A program made the translations under genes and the position numbers. A DNA stretch of 64,000 nt from Rhodospirillaceae bacterium (GTDB taxonomy: Bacteria > Pseudomonadota > Alphaproteobacteria > Kiloniellales > DSM-21159). Below the pieces are notes generated by a model. The model searched no databases. It saw only the letters and a list, made by a program, of their open reading frames with translations, and was not told where the DNA came from. The DNA is taken from positions 4,413,430 to 4,477,429 of the forward strand of contig CP030885.1 in assembly GCA_006969625.1 (NCBI GenBank), written 5' to 3'. This document shows positions 44,542-55,635 of the stretch, piece after piece (the stretch's first letter is position 1; the number at the start of each line of letters is the position of its first letter).

Positions 44542-45321
44542 TTACGCCTCCGTGTCGACTCTACTGCCGGGCTCGGGCGGACTCTCTCCGCCAGCGCCGG
44601 GCTTTGGGCCGCCCTTGGTCACGCTGACGCGGGCCGGGCGCAGCAGGCGGTCGCGCAGGACATAGCCGAGCTCGAAGACCTGGGCGACGGTGCCGCTCGG
44701 CCGGCTCGGATCCTCGACCTCCAGCATCGCCTCGTGGCGGTGCGGGTCCAGCTTCTCGCCGGTCGGGTCGATCGCGCCGATGCCGTGCTTGGCGAAGGCC
44801 TCGTCGAGCGCCTTGTCGGTCATCTCGACGCCGGTCAGGAGCTGGGCGAGCGCGTCGTCGCCCTGGCGCGCCTCGGCCGGCACGGCGGCGAGTGCGCGCT
44901 TCAGGTTGTCGGCAACGCCCAGCAGGTCCTTGGCCAGCGGCGCGGCGGCGTACTTCAGCGCCTCCTCCTTCTCGCGGCGGGCGCGGGCGCGCACGTTCTC
45001 GGTCTCGGCCAGGGCGCGCAGCAGCTCGTTCTTGGTCTCGGCCAGCTTGGCCTCCAGCTCGGCGACGCGGTGCGGCGCCGTGTCCTCGCCGCCCTCGGCC
45101 TCGTTCAGTTCCAGCGCCTCGACCGTCGTCGCGTCGGGCTCCCCGGCCGCACCACGGCCGGATTCGGCCGCCAAGTCGTCGTGAGTGACGTCGTGGCGGT
45201 TCACCTGCGCCGCTTCGTTCTCGACGGCGTCGCTCTCGCTCGGGCCGACCGTGCGGTCGGCCGGCTCGCCGGCTCCATGTCGATCGGGGGTATGGGCATT
45301 ATGTTTCGGTTCGGCGGTCAT
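44542..45321 (-). CDS. grpE: Nucleotide exchange factor GrpE
   Basis: Co-chaperone that releases ADP from DnaK. The 259-residue protein has a long acidic, disordered N-terminus (about 85 residues), a coiled-coil dimerisation helix (VAELEAKLAETKNELLRALAETENVRARA) and the C-terminal beta domain (DDALAQLLTGVEMTDKALDEAF, HEAMLEVEDPSRPSGTVAQVFELGYVLRDRLLRPARV). ATG 45321 follows GGAG. It is downstream of hrcA in the same direction with a 62-bp gap, the usual heat-shock pair. Confidence 0.96.
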   Translation of the reverse strand: MTAEPKHNAHTPDRHGAGEPADRTVGPSESDAVENEAAQVNRHDVTHDDLAAESGRGAAGEPDATTVEALELNEAEGGEDTAPHRVAELEAKLAETKNELLRALAETENVRARARREKEEALKYAAAPLAKDLLGVADNLKRALAAVPAEARQGDDALAQLLTGVEMTDKALDEAFAKHGIGAIDPTGEKLDPHRHEAMLEVEDPSRPSGTVAQVFELGYVLRDRLLRPARVSVTKGGPKPGAGGESPPEPGSRVDTEA

Positions 45322-45383
45322 GACGCTCCGTACTTTCGGTTCTCTTGCGTTCGGTCTCGAATGTCTCCCGGTGCCGCGCGGGA

Positions 45384-46466
45384 TCAGCCGAGCATGCGGC
45401 CGATCGCCTGGGCGGTGTAGTCGACCATCGGAATGATGCGGGCATAGTCGATGCGGGTCGGGCCGATGACGCCGACGGCGCCGACGATCTGCTGCTGGCT
45501 GTTGGCGTAGGGCGCCACCACCAGGGAGCAGCCGGCCAGGCCGAACAGCTCGTTCTGGGCGCCGATGAAAATCTGCACGCCCTCGGCGCTGTCGGTCATC
45601 TCCAGCAGCTTGAGCAGCGCCTCCTTGCGCTCCAGCGCGGTGAAGAGGTGGCGGATGCGCTCCAGGTCCTCCAGTGCCTGCACGTCTTCGAGGAGCTGAT
45701 GCTGGCCGCGGACGATCAGCGCGCCGCCGCTGTCGGCGCCGGCGCCGGACCAGGTCGCCAGCCCGGCCTCGATCACCTTGCGGGTCAGGCCGTCCAGCTC
45801 GGCGCGGTCCTGGCACAGCTCGCCCTCGATGGTGCCGCGCGCCTCGCTCAGGCTGTGTTCGCGCAGACGCGCGGCCAGGTAGTTGCCGGCCTCGACCAGG
45901 GAGGAGGGCGGCAGGCCGACGGGCACGTCGATCACCCGATTCTCGACATGGCCGGAGCGGGTGACCAGCACCACCAGGGCGCGGCCGGGGCCGAGCGAGA
46001 CGAACTCGATGTGCTTCAGCGGCTCGTCCGACTTCGGCGCGAAGACCAGGCCGGCGCAGCGCGACAGCCCGGAGAGCATCGCCGAGGTCTCCTCCAGCAC
46101 CTCGGCGTAGCTCCGGCCCTTGGCGGCGCAGCGCGAGTCGATCTCGTCGCGCTCGTCGCGGCTCAGGTTGCCGCGCTCCAGCAGGCCGTTGACGAACAGC
46201 CGCAGGCCCAGCTCGGTCGGCAGGCGGCCGGCCGAGGTGTGCGGGGCCATCAGCAGCCCCAGGTCCTCCAAGTCGGCCATGACGTTGCGGATGGTGGCCG
46301 GCGACAGGCCGAGGCCGAGCTGGCGCGACAGGGTGCGCGAGCCGATCGGCGCGCCGGTCTCGACGTAGGCCTCGACGACACGGCGGAAGATGTCCTTCTG
46401 CCGGGCGGTGAGGGCGCCCAGGTCGCCGGAGAGTTCGGAGACGAGATCGCGCGTCAGGCTCGACAT
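45384..46466 (-). CDS. hrcA: Heat-inducible transcription repressor HrcA
   Basis: Repressor of groE-type heat-shock genes, 360 residues. A winged helix at the N-terminus (LTARQKDIFRRVVEAYVETGAPIGSRTLSRQ, SPATIRNVMADLEDLGLL, HTSAGRLPTELG) is followed by the GAF-like sensing domain (FIGAQNELFGLAGCSLVVAPY, GVIGPTRIDYARIIPMVDYTA). ATG 46466 begins just before the conserved region. No CIRCE operator (TTAGCACTC-N9-GAGTGCTAA) is visible upstream of hrcA or grpE, so neither appears autoregulated here. Confidence 0.95.
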   Translation of the reverse strand: MSSLTRDLVSELSGDLGALTARQKDIFRRVVEAYVETGAPIGSRTLSRQLGLGLSPATIRNVMADLEDLGLLMAPHTSAGRLPTELGLRLFVNGLLERGNLSRDERDEIDSRCAAKGRSYAEVLEETSAMLSGLSRCAGLVFAPKSDEPLKHIEFVSLGPGRALVVLVTRSGHVENRVIDVPVGLPPSSLVEAGNYLAARLREHSLSEARGTIEGELCQDRAELDGLTRKVIEAGLATWSGAGADSGGALIVRGQHQLLEDVQALEDLERIRHLFTALERKEALLKLLEMTDSAEGVQIFIGAQNELFGLAGCSLVVAPYANSQQQIVGAVGVIGPTRIDYARIIPMVDYTAQAIGRMLG

Positions 46467-46626
46467 CCGTCGCTTCGAAAAGGCTTGCGGGATACGGCCT
46501 GGGATGTAGGCCAAACGCCGCCGCGGTTCAACGGCGCTGCGCCTGTTGCACCGGCCGGGCCGGGCGCGCTATCCAGCGCCAGGGCCGTCGCGGCCCGCTT
46601 CCCCGTCCAATGCCGAGGAGTCCGCC

Positions 46627-47346
46627 ATGCGCCCCAGCGGCCGCGCGCCCGACCAGCTTCGCGAGATCGTGCTGGAGACCGACGTCAGCATGCATGCCGA
46701 GGGCTCCTGCCTGGCGAAGTTCGGCGATACCCATGTGCTGTGCACCGCCAGCCTGATCGAGTCGGTGCCGCCCTGGCTGCGCAACTCCGGGCGCGGCTGG
46801 GTGACGGCCGAATACGGTATGCTGCCGCGCGCCACCACCAGCCGGAGCGAGCGCGAGGCGGCGCGCGGCAAGCAGTCGGGGCGGACCCTGGAGATCCAAC
46901 GCCTGATCGGACGCTCGTTGCGCGCCGTCACCGACCTGACCGGCTTCGGCGAGCGCCAGATCAAGCTCGACTGCGACGTCATCCAGGCCGACGGCGGCAC
47001 GCGTACGGCGGCGATCACCGGCGCGTACGTCGCCCTGTACCTCTGCTTCCAGCACATGCACCGCTTCGGCGCGGTCAAGCGCATCCCCCTGCGCGAGGAG
47101 GTGGCGGGGGTCTCCTGCGGCCTGTACGAGGGGACCGCGGTGCTCGACCTGGACTACGCCGAGGATTCCAGCGCCCAGGCGGACGCCAACTTCGTGCTGA
47201 CGGCCGGCGGCGGCATCGTCGAGGTACAGGCGACGGCGGAGCAGGACCCCTTCACCCGGGCGCAGTACGACCTGCTGCTGGAGCTGGCGGAAGCCGGCGT
47301 GCGCCAGCTCGTCGGCCACCAACGGCGGGCGCTCGGCCTGGCCTGA
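46627..47346 (+). CDS. rph: Ribonuclease PH
   Basis: Phosphate-dependent 3'-5' exoribonuclease that trims tRNA precursors. The 239-residue protein begins [13 protein letters not shown] and shows [27 protein letters not shown], the RNA-binding [36 protein letters not shown] and a C-terminal [15 protein letters not shown] 46627 follows GAGGAG. It is divergent from hrcA and followed by rdgB, a common alphaproteobacterial arrangement. Confidence 0.96.
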   Translation: MRPSGRAPDQLREIVLETDVSMHAEGSCLAKFGDTHVLCTASLIESVPPWLRNSGRGWVTAEYGMLPRATTSRSEREAARGKQSGRTLEIQRLIGRSLRAVTDLTGFGERQIKLDCDVIQADGGTRTAAITGAYVALYLCFQHMHRFGAVKRIPLREEVAGVSCGLYEGTAVLDLDYAEDSSAQADANFVLTAGGGIVEVQATAEQDPFTRAQYDLLLELAEAGVRQLVGHQRRALGLA

Positions 47347-47418
47347 GCGGGCCAGGCGCCCGAGCGCGCCGGCCGGCGCACTGTATTTCTTGCGCGGGCG
47401 TACCTATTCTCTGACGGC

Positions 47419-48027
47419 ATGGAACCGCGTACGCTCACGGGTAAGCTCGTCATCGCGAGCCACAATCCGGGCAAGGTCGGCGAGATCGCCGACCTGGTGG
47501 CGCCCTATGGCCTGGCCGTGGTCTCGGCCGGCGAACTCGGCCTGCCCGAGCCGGAGGAGACCGGCACCAGCTTCGCCGCCAACGCCGAGCTGAAGGCGTT
47601 GGCCGCAGCGATCGGCGCCGACCTGCCGGCGCTGGCGGACGATTCGGGCCTGGTGGTGCACGCGCTTGGCGGGGCGCCCGGCATCTATTCGGCGCGCTGG
47701 GCCGGTCCGCAGCGCGACTTTCGCCTGGCCATGGCGCGCGTCGAGCGCGAACTGGCGGAGGCCGGCGGCGACGACCGCCGCGCCGCCTTCGTCTGCGCCC
47801 TGGCGCTGGCCTGGCCGGACGGCAATGTCGAGGTCTACGAGGGGCGCGTCGACGGGAGCCTGAGCTTTCCGCCGCGCGGCACCCGCGGCTTCGGCTACGA
47901 CCCGATCTTCGTGCCCGAGGGCGACGCGCGCACCTTCGGCGAGATGCCGCCGGCGGAAAAGCACGCCATCAGCCACCGCGCCCGCGCCTTCGCCCAGCTC
48001 AAGCGCCGGCTGGACGAGGCGGCCTGA
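47419..48027 (+). CDS. rdgB: XTP/dITP diphosphatase (Ham1/RdgB)
   Basis: Cleans the nucleotide pool by hydrolysing XTP, ITP and dITP to monophosphates. The 202-residue protein shows the substrate motif [27 protein letters not shown], the metal site [10 protein letters not shown] followed by [22 protein letters not shown] and the C-terminal [10 protein letters not shown] 47419 is right at the conserved N-terminus, 72 bp behind rph. Identity is firm. Confidence 0.96.
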   Translation: MEPRTLTGKLVIASHNPGKVGEIADLVAPYGLAVVSAGELGLPEPEETGTSFAANAELKALAAAIGADLPALADDSGLVVHALGGAPGIYSARWAGPQRDFRLAMARVERELAEAGGDDRRAAFVCALALAWPDGNVEVYEGRVDGSLSFPPRGTRGFGYDPIFVPEGDARTFGEMPPAEKHAISHRARAFAQLKRRLDEAA

Positions 48028-48055
48028 GCGACGGGGTTTCGGCGACGGGGTTTCG
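48028..48055. repeat. Two tandem copies of a 14-bp unit
   Basis: GCGACGGGGTTTCG occurs twice head to tail, directly after the rdgB stop codon. Probably a simple replication-slippage duplication; no function suggested. Confidence 0.6.
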
Positions 48056-48092
48056 GGGAACCGCCCGGCCCGGGACCGGCCTGAGCGGGGCG

Positions 48093-48521
48093 TCAGGCGC
48101 CCTGCTCGATGCGGTCCATGTCGTCGTCGGAAAAGCCGAAGTGGTGACCAATCTCGTGGATCAGCACGTGGCGGACGATCCGCGTCAGATCTTCCTCGGT
48201 CTCGCACCAGTAGTCGAGCAGCGGCCGGCGGTAGAGGAAGATCATGTCGAGCGCCGTCGGCTGGTCCATCACCGAGCGCTGGATCAGGTCCACGCCACGG
48301 TAGAGGCCGAGGAGGTCGAAGGGGGACTCCAGGTCCATCTCCTCCATCGTCTCCTCGTCCGGGAAGTCGTCGACGCGGATGATCAGGTCGCCCAGGTGCC
48401 GGCGCAGCTCGTCGGGAATGGCGGAGAGCTGCTCGCGCGCCATGGCCTCCAGGTCGGCGAGGCTCGGCGGCGTCGAAGCGGCCTGGAGCTGCGGATTGCG
48501 GGTCATCGTCGCGAGACTCAT
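48093..48521 (-). CDS. Metallopeptidase family protein (zincin-like)
   Basis: Small zinc-peptidase-like protein of 142 residues. The zinc-binding HExxH is seen in VLIHEIGHHFGFSDDDMDRIE at the C-terminus, where the following Asp/Glu residues are typical of this short family (PF06262 type). The N-terminal half contains VDDFPDEETMEEM and LLGLYRGVDLIQRS. The biological substrate is unknown. ATG 48521 is used; the longer frame to 48851 is low-complexity. It lies tail to tail with rdgB. Confidence 0.88.
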   Translation of the reverse strand: MSLATMTRNPQLQAASTPPSLADLEAMAREQLSAIPDELRRHLGDLIIRVDDFPDEETMEEMDLESPFDLLGLYRGVDLIQRSVMDQPTALDMIFLYRRPLLDYWCETEEDLTRIVRHVLIHEIGHHFGFSDDDMDRIEQGA

Positions 48522-48744
48522 GGAACCTACCCTAAAGCGGAACGTCCGCCGGCGCAAAGTCCTGGCGCCGCCGGCCAGGACGGGGCCTGCGGCTTGATCC
48601 GGCGCCCAGGGGCGGCCACCTCCTGCGCCAGGCGTCACGCGCCCGCGTGGGTTTCGCGCCCCGCCGGGCAGGCCAGGTATTCCGCGGCAGAGATAACGGA
48701 TTTCCGCCGGACTGCAAGGGTTGGACAGAACGGGAGGGGTAAAG

Positions 48745-49038
48745 ATGACCAAACCGTTGGAGGGCGATGCGCGCGCGGCGGCGCTTGCCGGGCTGGAGGG
48801 CTGGACGCCGCTCGCGGACCGCGACGCCATCGCCAAGACCTTCAAGTTCAAGACGTTCGATCAGGCCTTCGGCTGGATGAGCCGGGTCGCGCTGGCCGCC
48901 GAGAAGGCCGACCATCACCCGGAGTGGCGCAACGTCTACAACACGGTCGAGGTGGTGCTGACCACCCACGATGCCGGCGGCTTGACCGAGAGGGACGTTG
49001 AGCTGGCCAAGAAGATGGACCGCTTCGCCAAGGCGTGA
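48745..49038 (+). CDS. 4a-hydroxytetrahydrobiopterin dehydratase
   Basis: Pterin-4a-carbinolamine dehydratase of 97 residues, which regenerates quinonoid pterin after aromatic amino-acid hydroxylation; in bacteria without phenylalanine hydroxylase it may serve molybdopterin metabolism. The active-site signature is the His pair and Pro-Glu-Trp in [24 protein letters not shown], with [17 protein letters not shown] before it. ATG 48745 is preferred to TTG 48721 because of GGGAGGGG upstream. No hydroxylase gene is near. Confidence 0.93.
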   Translation: MTKPLEGDARAAALAGLEGWTPLADRDAIAKTFKFKTFDQAFGWMSRVALAAEKADHHPEWRNVYNTVEVVLTTHDAGGLTERDVELAKKMDRFAKA

Positions 49039-49086
49039 GGTCGCTGCGGCCGGGTCCGCAGACACTGTCGCCTCGACCCCGAGACC

Positions 49087-49611
49087 TCAGGACTCGAGGC
49101 GGGCGCTGGTGACGGCCGGCAGACAGCTTGCCGGCTCGATCGAGCGCGCCCGAGCGTCGCGGGCCTCCAGGTGGAAGACGGTCGGCCCGTCGCCCGCCGC
49201 CTGACCGGCGATCTTCGGATCCGTCCCGGCCTGCTGGCCGGCGGCGTAGAGGAAGACGTCGAGCACGCAGCCGCGCCCGCGGTACTGCCAGATCTCGGCC
49301 GGCCGCTCGCGGCGCTGCAGTTCCGGCTTCCCGAGCGCCGCCAGCACCCGCTCCGCCGGCGCGCCGAGCAACCTGTCCGGGGCCGGAACGGGGGCGCCGG
49401 CCGGTTTGGCGACGGCCGCGGCCGTTGCGCCGATCGCGGGAGTCGGGGACGGCGAGGAGGTCGCGGGCGCGTCCGTTACGCAGCCGCCGAGCAGCGCGGC
49501 GGCAAGGAAGGCCGCGGCGATCCGCACGCCGGCGCCGGCGAAACCCGATCTTCCGTGGCCGATCCGAATCGGATCCGCTGTCCCCCGCAGCACCTGGGCC
49601 CCCTCTCCCAT
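49087..49611 (-). CDS. Putative lipoprotein
   Basis: Exported protein of 174 residues. After a short lead the signal segment (VRIAAAFLAAALLGGC) ends in a lipobox with Cys near residue 43, so a lipid anchor is expected. A Pro/Ala/Thr-rich linker follows, then a small conserved-looking domain (DRLLGAPAERVLAALGKPELQRRERPAEIWQYRG) resembling outer-membrane assembly SmpA/BamE-type folds, with CVLDVFLYAAG after it. Start ATG 49611 is tentative because the signal lies unusually far inside. Function unknown. Confidence 0.62.
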   Translation of the reverse strand: MGEGAQVLRGTADPIRIGHGRSGFAGAGVRIAAAFLAAALLGGCVTDAPATSSPSPTPAIGATAAAVAKPAGAPVPAPDRLLGAPAERVLAALGKPELQRRERPAEIWQYRGRGCVLDVFLYAAGQQAGTDPKIAGQAAGDGPTVFHLEARDARARSIEPASCLPAVTSARLES

Positions 49612-49932
49612 CTCGCGTCGCAGTCCAGCCGTGCGGCTGCGCCGCCTTTCGCACCTTCCGCAACGGGCCCGCCGGTCTCGTCCGCACCGGGTCGTCCGCG
49701 CGACTTGAGCGTCTGGCGACCGCACCTTCCGGGCCGCTCGACTTGCCTGCCGACAATGATCGTGGCGGACGGATCGGTATATTGACGGCTTTCGTTTTAA
49801 GAATACACCCCAATCGTTAAGGAAACGACAGATTTTGCGGTCGAGGCATCAGTCGTCGCGCCGGCGGCACCGTCGCCACCGGCCGCCGAGGCGTGCCTCG
49901 CGCCGGACCCGGACCGCTCCAGAGGGGCCACC
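49612..49932. other. Intergenic region with an A+T-rich centre
   Basis: About 320 bp between the lipoprotein start and the end of the bactofilin gene. A locally A+T-rich part near 49780-49840 probably contains the promoter of the leftward lipoprotein gene. No gene, terminator or clear promoter boxes could be supported. Confidence 0.4.
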
Positions 49933-50583
49933 TCAGCCGGCGGCAGCGCCGCTCGCCTTGGCCGCCTCCCGGTCGCTGCCCGCCGTGCCCTCGCCGCTCG
50001 CCGTTGCCGGAGCGGGCGCCGTCTCCGCCGCGGCCGGCCGTGCCGGTGCGGCGCCCTGCGCGATCTCCTCGATTGCGCCGTTGACCCGGCCGCCGCGCTC
50101 GATCTCCAGCTCGGCGTAGCGCAGGGTGCCCTTGACCTGGCCGGTAGCGCGCAGGATCAGGCGCTCGCGCACCGTCAGTTCGCCGTCGAAGGTGCCGCTG
50201 ACCTCGGCGACGTCGACCTGGGCACGGCCCTTGAAAAGGCCGCTCTCGGCGATCTCCAGCACCTGGGCGTCGGCCAGGTCGGCCTCCACCTGGCCCTCGA
50301 CCACCAGCTTGTCGCAGGCGGTGATCTCGCCGGCTAGGCGGATGTCGCGGCCGACGATCAGCTTCTTCATCTCCGTCTCGTGGCTGGCCGGGGCCGGCTC
50401 CGGCTTGCGCGCCGGCGCCTGGCCGGGTGCGGCGTAGCTGCCGGGGCGCACCGGCGGCTGCGGCTGGCGCTCGAGCACCGCCGAGACGTCGGGCTTGCTG
50501 GCCGGGCGCGGCGTGCTGCGGGCGGTCTCGCCGCCGGCGCCGTCGCCGGCCGCGGGGGAGTCGGGCTTGCGTTTGCCGAACAT
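49933..50583 (-). CDS. Bactofilin family cytoskeletal protein
   Basis: Polymer-forming cytoskeletal protein of 216 residues. A disordered Pro-rich N-terminus (about 70 residues) leads into the right-handed beta-helix domain (LIVGRDIRLAGEITACDKLVVEGQVEADL, GLFKGRAQVDVAEVSGTFDGELTVRERLIL, GTLRYAELEIERGGRVNGAI), and a disordered Ala/Pro tail follows. ATG 50583 has AAAGGA upstream. Bactofilins shape cells or localise wall enzymes; the specific role is not visible. It is 17 bp behind the EI24-like gene in the same direction. Confidence 0.9.
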   Translation of the reverse strand: MFGKRKPDSPAAGDGAGGETARSTPRPASKPDVSAVLERQPQPPVRPGSYAAPGQAPARKPEPAPASHETEMKKLIVGRDIRLAGEITACDKLVVEGQVEADLADAQVLEIAESGLFKGRAQVDVAEVSGTFDGELTVRERLILRATGQVKGTLRYAELEIERGGRVNGAIEEIAQGAAPARPAAAETAPAPATASGEGTAGSDREAAKASGAAAG

Positions 50584-50600
50584 CGGGCTTTCCTTTCCGG

Positions 50601-51341
50601 TCAGGCTCTGGGGGAACGGGCTGGGCTTGCCAGCGGACTGTCGGGCGAGCCGCGCCGCAGGCCCTCGAAGACGTGCAGCATGAAGGCGGCGGCGACCAGC
50701 GGGACGACGACGTTGAACACCGGGATCCACATCAGCAGGGCGATGACCAGCCCGGCGAAGAAGACCTTGCCGCCGTGGCGCACGCGCAACTCGCGCATCT
50801 CGCGGCTGTCGGCGCGGCGCACGGCGACCATCTCGAAGTATTCGCGGCCCAGCAGGTAGCCGTTCAGCGCGAAGAAGACGAAGGGCGCCAGCGGCGCGGC
50901 GATCAGGTAGAGCGGGAGGACCAGCAGGTTCAGGCCGACCGTGACCAGCAGCAGCTTCAGGCCGTCGCCCAGCGCCTCCGGCAGCGGCTGCTCGCGCGCC
51001 GGCGGCAGGTTCGGGTAGTGGCGCGCCTCGACCGCTTGGCAGACCCGGTCGATGAACAGTCCGGCGAGGATGCCCGAGGCGACGCCGGGAAACAGGATCG
51101 CCGAGGCGAACAGCAGCGCCGCGACGCCGCCCAGCCCGACCAGCCAGTCGAGCAGCCCGGCCCAGAAGCCCTCGGCCCCGGTCCAGGCCTGCAGCGCTTC
51201 AGCCCCCGCCGCCAAGCCCCAGGCCGCCGCCGCCCAGACCAGCAGCAGCACGCCCGCGCTCATCGCCAGGGTGAGGTAGATCACCCGGCGCGAGGCGGGA
51301 TCGGACAACTGACCGAAGGCCTTGTTCAGCGCGGATATCAT
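50601..51341 (-). CDS. EI24/CysZ-like membrane protein
   Basis: Inner-membrane protein of 246 residues with four or more hydrophobic segments (RVIYLTLAMSAGVLLLVWAA, LLFASAILFPGVASGILAGLF, LKLLLVTVGLNLLVLPLYLI, FAGLVIALLMWIPVFNVVVP). The motif GREYFEMVAVRR and RHGGKVFFAGL are typical of the EI24 domain that includes CysZ sulfate permease. Sulfate transport is not assured, since alphaproteobacterial homologues are uncharacterised. ATG 51341 is used; it precedes the bactofilin gene by 17 bp. Confidence 0.85.
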   Translation of the reverse strand: MISALNKAFGQLSDPASRRVIYLTLAMSAGVLLLVWAAAAWGLAAGAEALQAWTGAEGFWAGLLDWLVGLGGVAALLFASAILFPGVASGILAGLFIDRVCQAVEARHYPNLPPAREQPLPEALGDGLKLLLVTVGLNLLVLPLYLIAAPLAPFVFFALNGYLLGREYFEMVAVRRADSREMRELRVRHGGKVFFAGLVIALLMWIPVFNVVVPLVAAAFMLHVFEGLRRGSPDSPLASPARSPRA

Positions 51342-51498
51342 GGCGTGAGGTGTATCGCGCGCCGCCGTGTCACTCAAAGAGGCAATTTCTGGGCGATTTC
51401 GCGCATTGCTGCGTGACTGCGGGTGCGCCCTCGGGTAGGCATGGCCTGCCTGCCGCACTGCAGCAGAGAACGCCAAGCAGCACCCCCGGGAGTTTTCC

Positions 51499-52506
51499 AT
51501 GACAGTCGAATGGGATGGCGGCGGCCTGGACGTCGTCGGGATCGGCAATGCCATCGTCGACGTGCTGAGCCACAGCGACGAGGCCTTCCTGGCGAGCCAT
51601 GGCCTGAACAAGGGCACCATGACCCTGATCGACACCGACCGGGCCGAGGCGCTCTATGCCGCGATGGGCCCCGGCGTCGAGGTCTCCGGCGGCTCGGCCG
51701 CCAACACCATGGCGGCGCTCGCCTCGCTCGGCGGCGCCGGCGGCTTCATCGGCAAGGTGCGCGACGACCAGCTCGGCGGCATCTTCGCCCACGACATGCG
51801 CGCCGGCGGCACGGTGTTTCGCGCCGCGCCCGCCAGCGAGGGGCCGCCAACCGCGCGCTGCCTGATCTTCGTCACGCCGGACGCCCAGCGCACCATGGCC
51901 ACCTTCCTCGGCGTCTCGGTCCAGTTCGCCCCGGCCGACCTGGACCTGGAACTGGTGAAGGCCGGCAAGGTCACCTACCTCGAGGGCTACCTCTGGGACG
52001 CCGAGCCGGCGAAGAAGGCCTTCCTGGAGGCGGCCAAGGCGGCGCACACCGCCGGGCGCAAGGTGGCGCTCAGCCTGTCCGACCCCTTCTGCGTCGAGCG
52101 CCACCGCGGCGCCTTCCGCCAGCTCATCGAGGGGCACGTCGACATCCTGTTCGCCAACGAGGCGGAGATCGTCAGCCTGTACCAGACCGACAGCTTCGAT
52201 GCGGCGCTGCAACGGGCGCGCGGCCACTGCGAGGTGGTCGCCCTGACCCGCAGCGAGAACGGCTCGATCATCCTGCAGGGCGAGGAGGTGCATGTCGTCG
52301 ACGCCATCACCCTGGGCGAGGTGGTCGACACCACCGGCGCCGGCGACGCCTACGCGGCCGGCTTTCTCTACGGCTACACCCGCGGCCACGGCCTCCACGA
52401 CTGCGGGCGCCTCGGCTCCCTTTGCGCCGGCGAGGCGATTTCCCATATGGGCCCCAGGCCGGAACGCCCGCTGAAGCGGCTGGCCGCCGAAAAGCTGGGC
52501 CTCTAG
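51499..52506 (+). CDS. PfkB family carbohydrate kinase (adenosine kinase-like)
   Basis: Kinase of 335 residues in the ribokinase/PfkB family. [15 protein letters not shown] at the N-terminus, [16 protein letters not shown] (substrate glycines) near residue 67, GKVRDDQLG, and the catalytic [17 protein letters not shown] near residue 274 with the base Asp. Homologues in alphaproteobacteria are annotated adenosine kinase or inosine-type sugar kinases; substrate cannot be fixed from sequence. ATG 51499 follows GGGAG. It lies 29 bp before typA. Confidence 0.88.
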   Translation: MTVEWDGGGLDVVGIGNAIVDVLSHSDEAFLASHGLNKGTMTLIDTDRAEALYAAMGPGVEVSGGSAANTMAALASLGGAGGFIGKVRDDQLGGIFAHDMRAGGTVFRAAPASEGPPTARCLIFVTPDAQRTMATFLGVSVQFAPADLDLELVKAGKVTYLEGYLWDAEPAKKAFLEAAKAAHTAGRKVALSLSDPFCVERHRGAFRQLIEGHVDILFANEAEIVSLYQTDSFDAALQRARGHCEVVALTRSENGSIILQGEEVHVVDAITLGEVVDTTGAGDAYAAGFLYGYTRGHGLHDCGRLGSLCAGEAISHMGPRPERPLKRLAAEKLGL

Positions 52507-52535
52507 CCGCCCCCAACCACCGTGAGACCACGCCC

Positions 52536-54419
<1,884 letters not shown>

Positions 54420-54451
54420 GCGACCGGACTGTCGGATGACGTCGCGAGGTC

Positions 54452-54519
54452 CTTCGACAGGCTCAGGGCGAAGGGGTTGAGGTCATCACCGTCCAGTCTG
54501 TTTCATGTTGAGCCTGTCG
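54452..54519. repeat. REP-like inverted pair, copy B
   Basis: A 22-bp element (54452-54473) with CTTCG/CGAAG arms matches copy A at 32042-32063 at 20 positions. Its core CGACAGGCTC reappears inverted as GAGCCTGTCG at 54510-54519, forming a two-arm element typical of dispersed REP/BIME sequences. It fills the typA-GNAT gap. Confidence 0.6.
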
Positions 54520-54542
54520 TAGCAGGAGGGGAGCCGCGCCCC

Positions 54543-55070
54543 ATGAGTACGGACATCTCCATCCGCCCGGCAGCGGCCGGCGACCGGCCGGCGCTCGAGG
54601 CGCTGTACCGGGCGGCCTTTCCGGAGGAGGACCTGCTGGCGCTGCTGCGCGCGCTGCTCGAGGCGCCGGACGACGTGCAGAGCCGGGTGGCGGCGCGCGA
54701 CAGCGAGCCGGTCGGCCATGTCGCGCTGACCGCCTGCCGGGTCGCGCCGGCCGGCGTCGGCGTGGCGCTGCTCGGCCCGCTGGCGGTGCTGCCGGCCTGG
54801 CAGCGGCGCGGGATCGGCGGCCGGCTGGTGGCGGCCGCCTTCGAGGCGGCGGAGGCCGCCGGGCTCGGCACGGTCTTCGTGCTGGGCGACCCGGCCTACT
54901 ATGGGCGCTTCGGCTTCGGCGCGGACGCGCACGTCGCGCCGCCCTATCCGATCCCGGATGACTGGCGCGAGGCCTGGCAGTCGCTGGTCCTGCCGGGCGC
55001 CGCACCGCCGCCGGCGGGCACGCTCGCGGTGCCGGCGCCCTGGCGGCGGCGGGCGCTCTGGGCGCCCTGA
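54543..55070 (+). CDS. GNAT family N-acetyltransferase
   Basis: Acetyltransferase-like protein of 175 residues. ISIRPAAAGDRPALEALYRAAFP at the N-terminus, the acetyl-CoA binding LGPLAVLPAWQRRGIGGRLVAAAF (RxxGxG) near residue 85, and VLGDPAYYGRFGFGADAH near residue 120, which places it with the YhbS-like group. ATG 54543 follows AGGAGGGGAGCC. Substrate unknown. It converges on the truncated oxygenase gene at the prophage border. Confidence 0.88.
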   Translation: MSTDISIRPAAAGDRPALEALYRAAFPEEDLLALLRALLEAPDDVQSRVAARDSEPVGHVALTACRVAPAGVGVALLGPLAVLPAWQRRGIGGRLVAAAFEAAEAAGLGTVFVLGDPAYYGRFGFGADAHVAPPYPIPDDWREAWQSLVLPGAAPPPAGTLAVPAPWRRRALWAP

Positions 55071-55077
55071 GCCCGCC

Positions 55078-55570
55078 CTACCCCTGGTCCGGCAGATAGC
55101 CGGGGTCGCGCTTGAGGACCAGGTTGAAGGAGATCGAGATCCGCGGCCGGCGGCTCAGGTTGGGATGCACGAAGTGGTGCAGGAAGGCCGGCCACAGCAG
55201 GATCGTGCCCGGTGTCGGCAGCACCGTGTGCTCGGCCTCGACCTGCGGGTCGCCCTTGATCGCCGTCATGTTCGCCTGGGCGCGCGGATCGTAGAAGCTG
55301 ATCGCCCCCGGCCGGCGGTCGCGGCGCCCGGGCGGCGCCTCGCTCTCGCCGGGCACGGCGACATAGTAGGTGCCCGAAAGATAGGCGTGCGGGTGGTTGT
55401 GCAGGTCGTGGTAGTCGCCGAAGCGATTGACGTTGGCCCAGCCCTGCAGGCTCCAGCTCACTTCGTAATCCAAGCCGCAGTGGCGCAGGTAGTCGACGGC
55501 CGTCTTGTTGATGCACTGGCACAGCCAGGCGACCGCCGCGTGCTCGGACTCCAGGAAGTTGCAGGGCAAC
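55078..55570 (-). pseudogene. 2OG-Fe(II) oxygenase, 5' part missing (prophage insertion)
   Basis: The 164 remaining codons match the C-terminal part of the TIGR02466-type putative 2OG-Fe(II) oxygenases: WANVNRFGDYHDLHNHPHAYLSGTYYVAVPG with the HxH metal ligands, SFYDPRAQ, and the late His/Arg in LHHFVHPNLSRRPRISISF. Family members begin about 60-70 residues earlier, before the FLESEHAAVAWLCQC segment. Just upstream the sequence changes to the phage-like end TGTGGGCTTGCAGGG, so the 5' part should lie beyond the far end of the prophage. A TTG at 55569 could start a short product, but function is doubtful. Confidence 0.75.
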
Positions 55571-55600
55571 TGTGGGCTTGCAGGGTAGGTGATTGCCGGT

Positions 55601-55635
55601 GGGATTTGGCGGGATGATGAGGGATGAGGCGGGAC
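55601..55635. repeat. Phased GGGAT repeats near the prophage left end
   Basis: GGGAT occurs at 55601, 55611 and 55621 and GGGAC at 55631, exactly ten bases apart, within 65 bp of the predicted left end. The helical phasing suggests a protein-binding array, perhaps for the transposase. No similar set is known to me in named Mu-like phages. Confidence 0.55.

Noticed and set aside
46467..46626. CIRCE element upstream of hrcA
   Set aside because: No TTAGCACTC-N9-GAGTGCTAA or near match is present.
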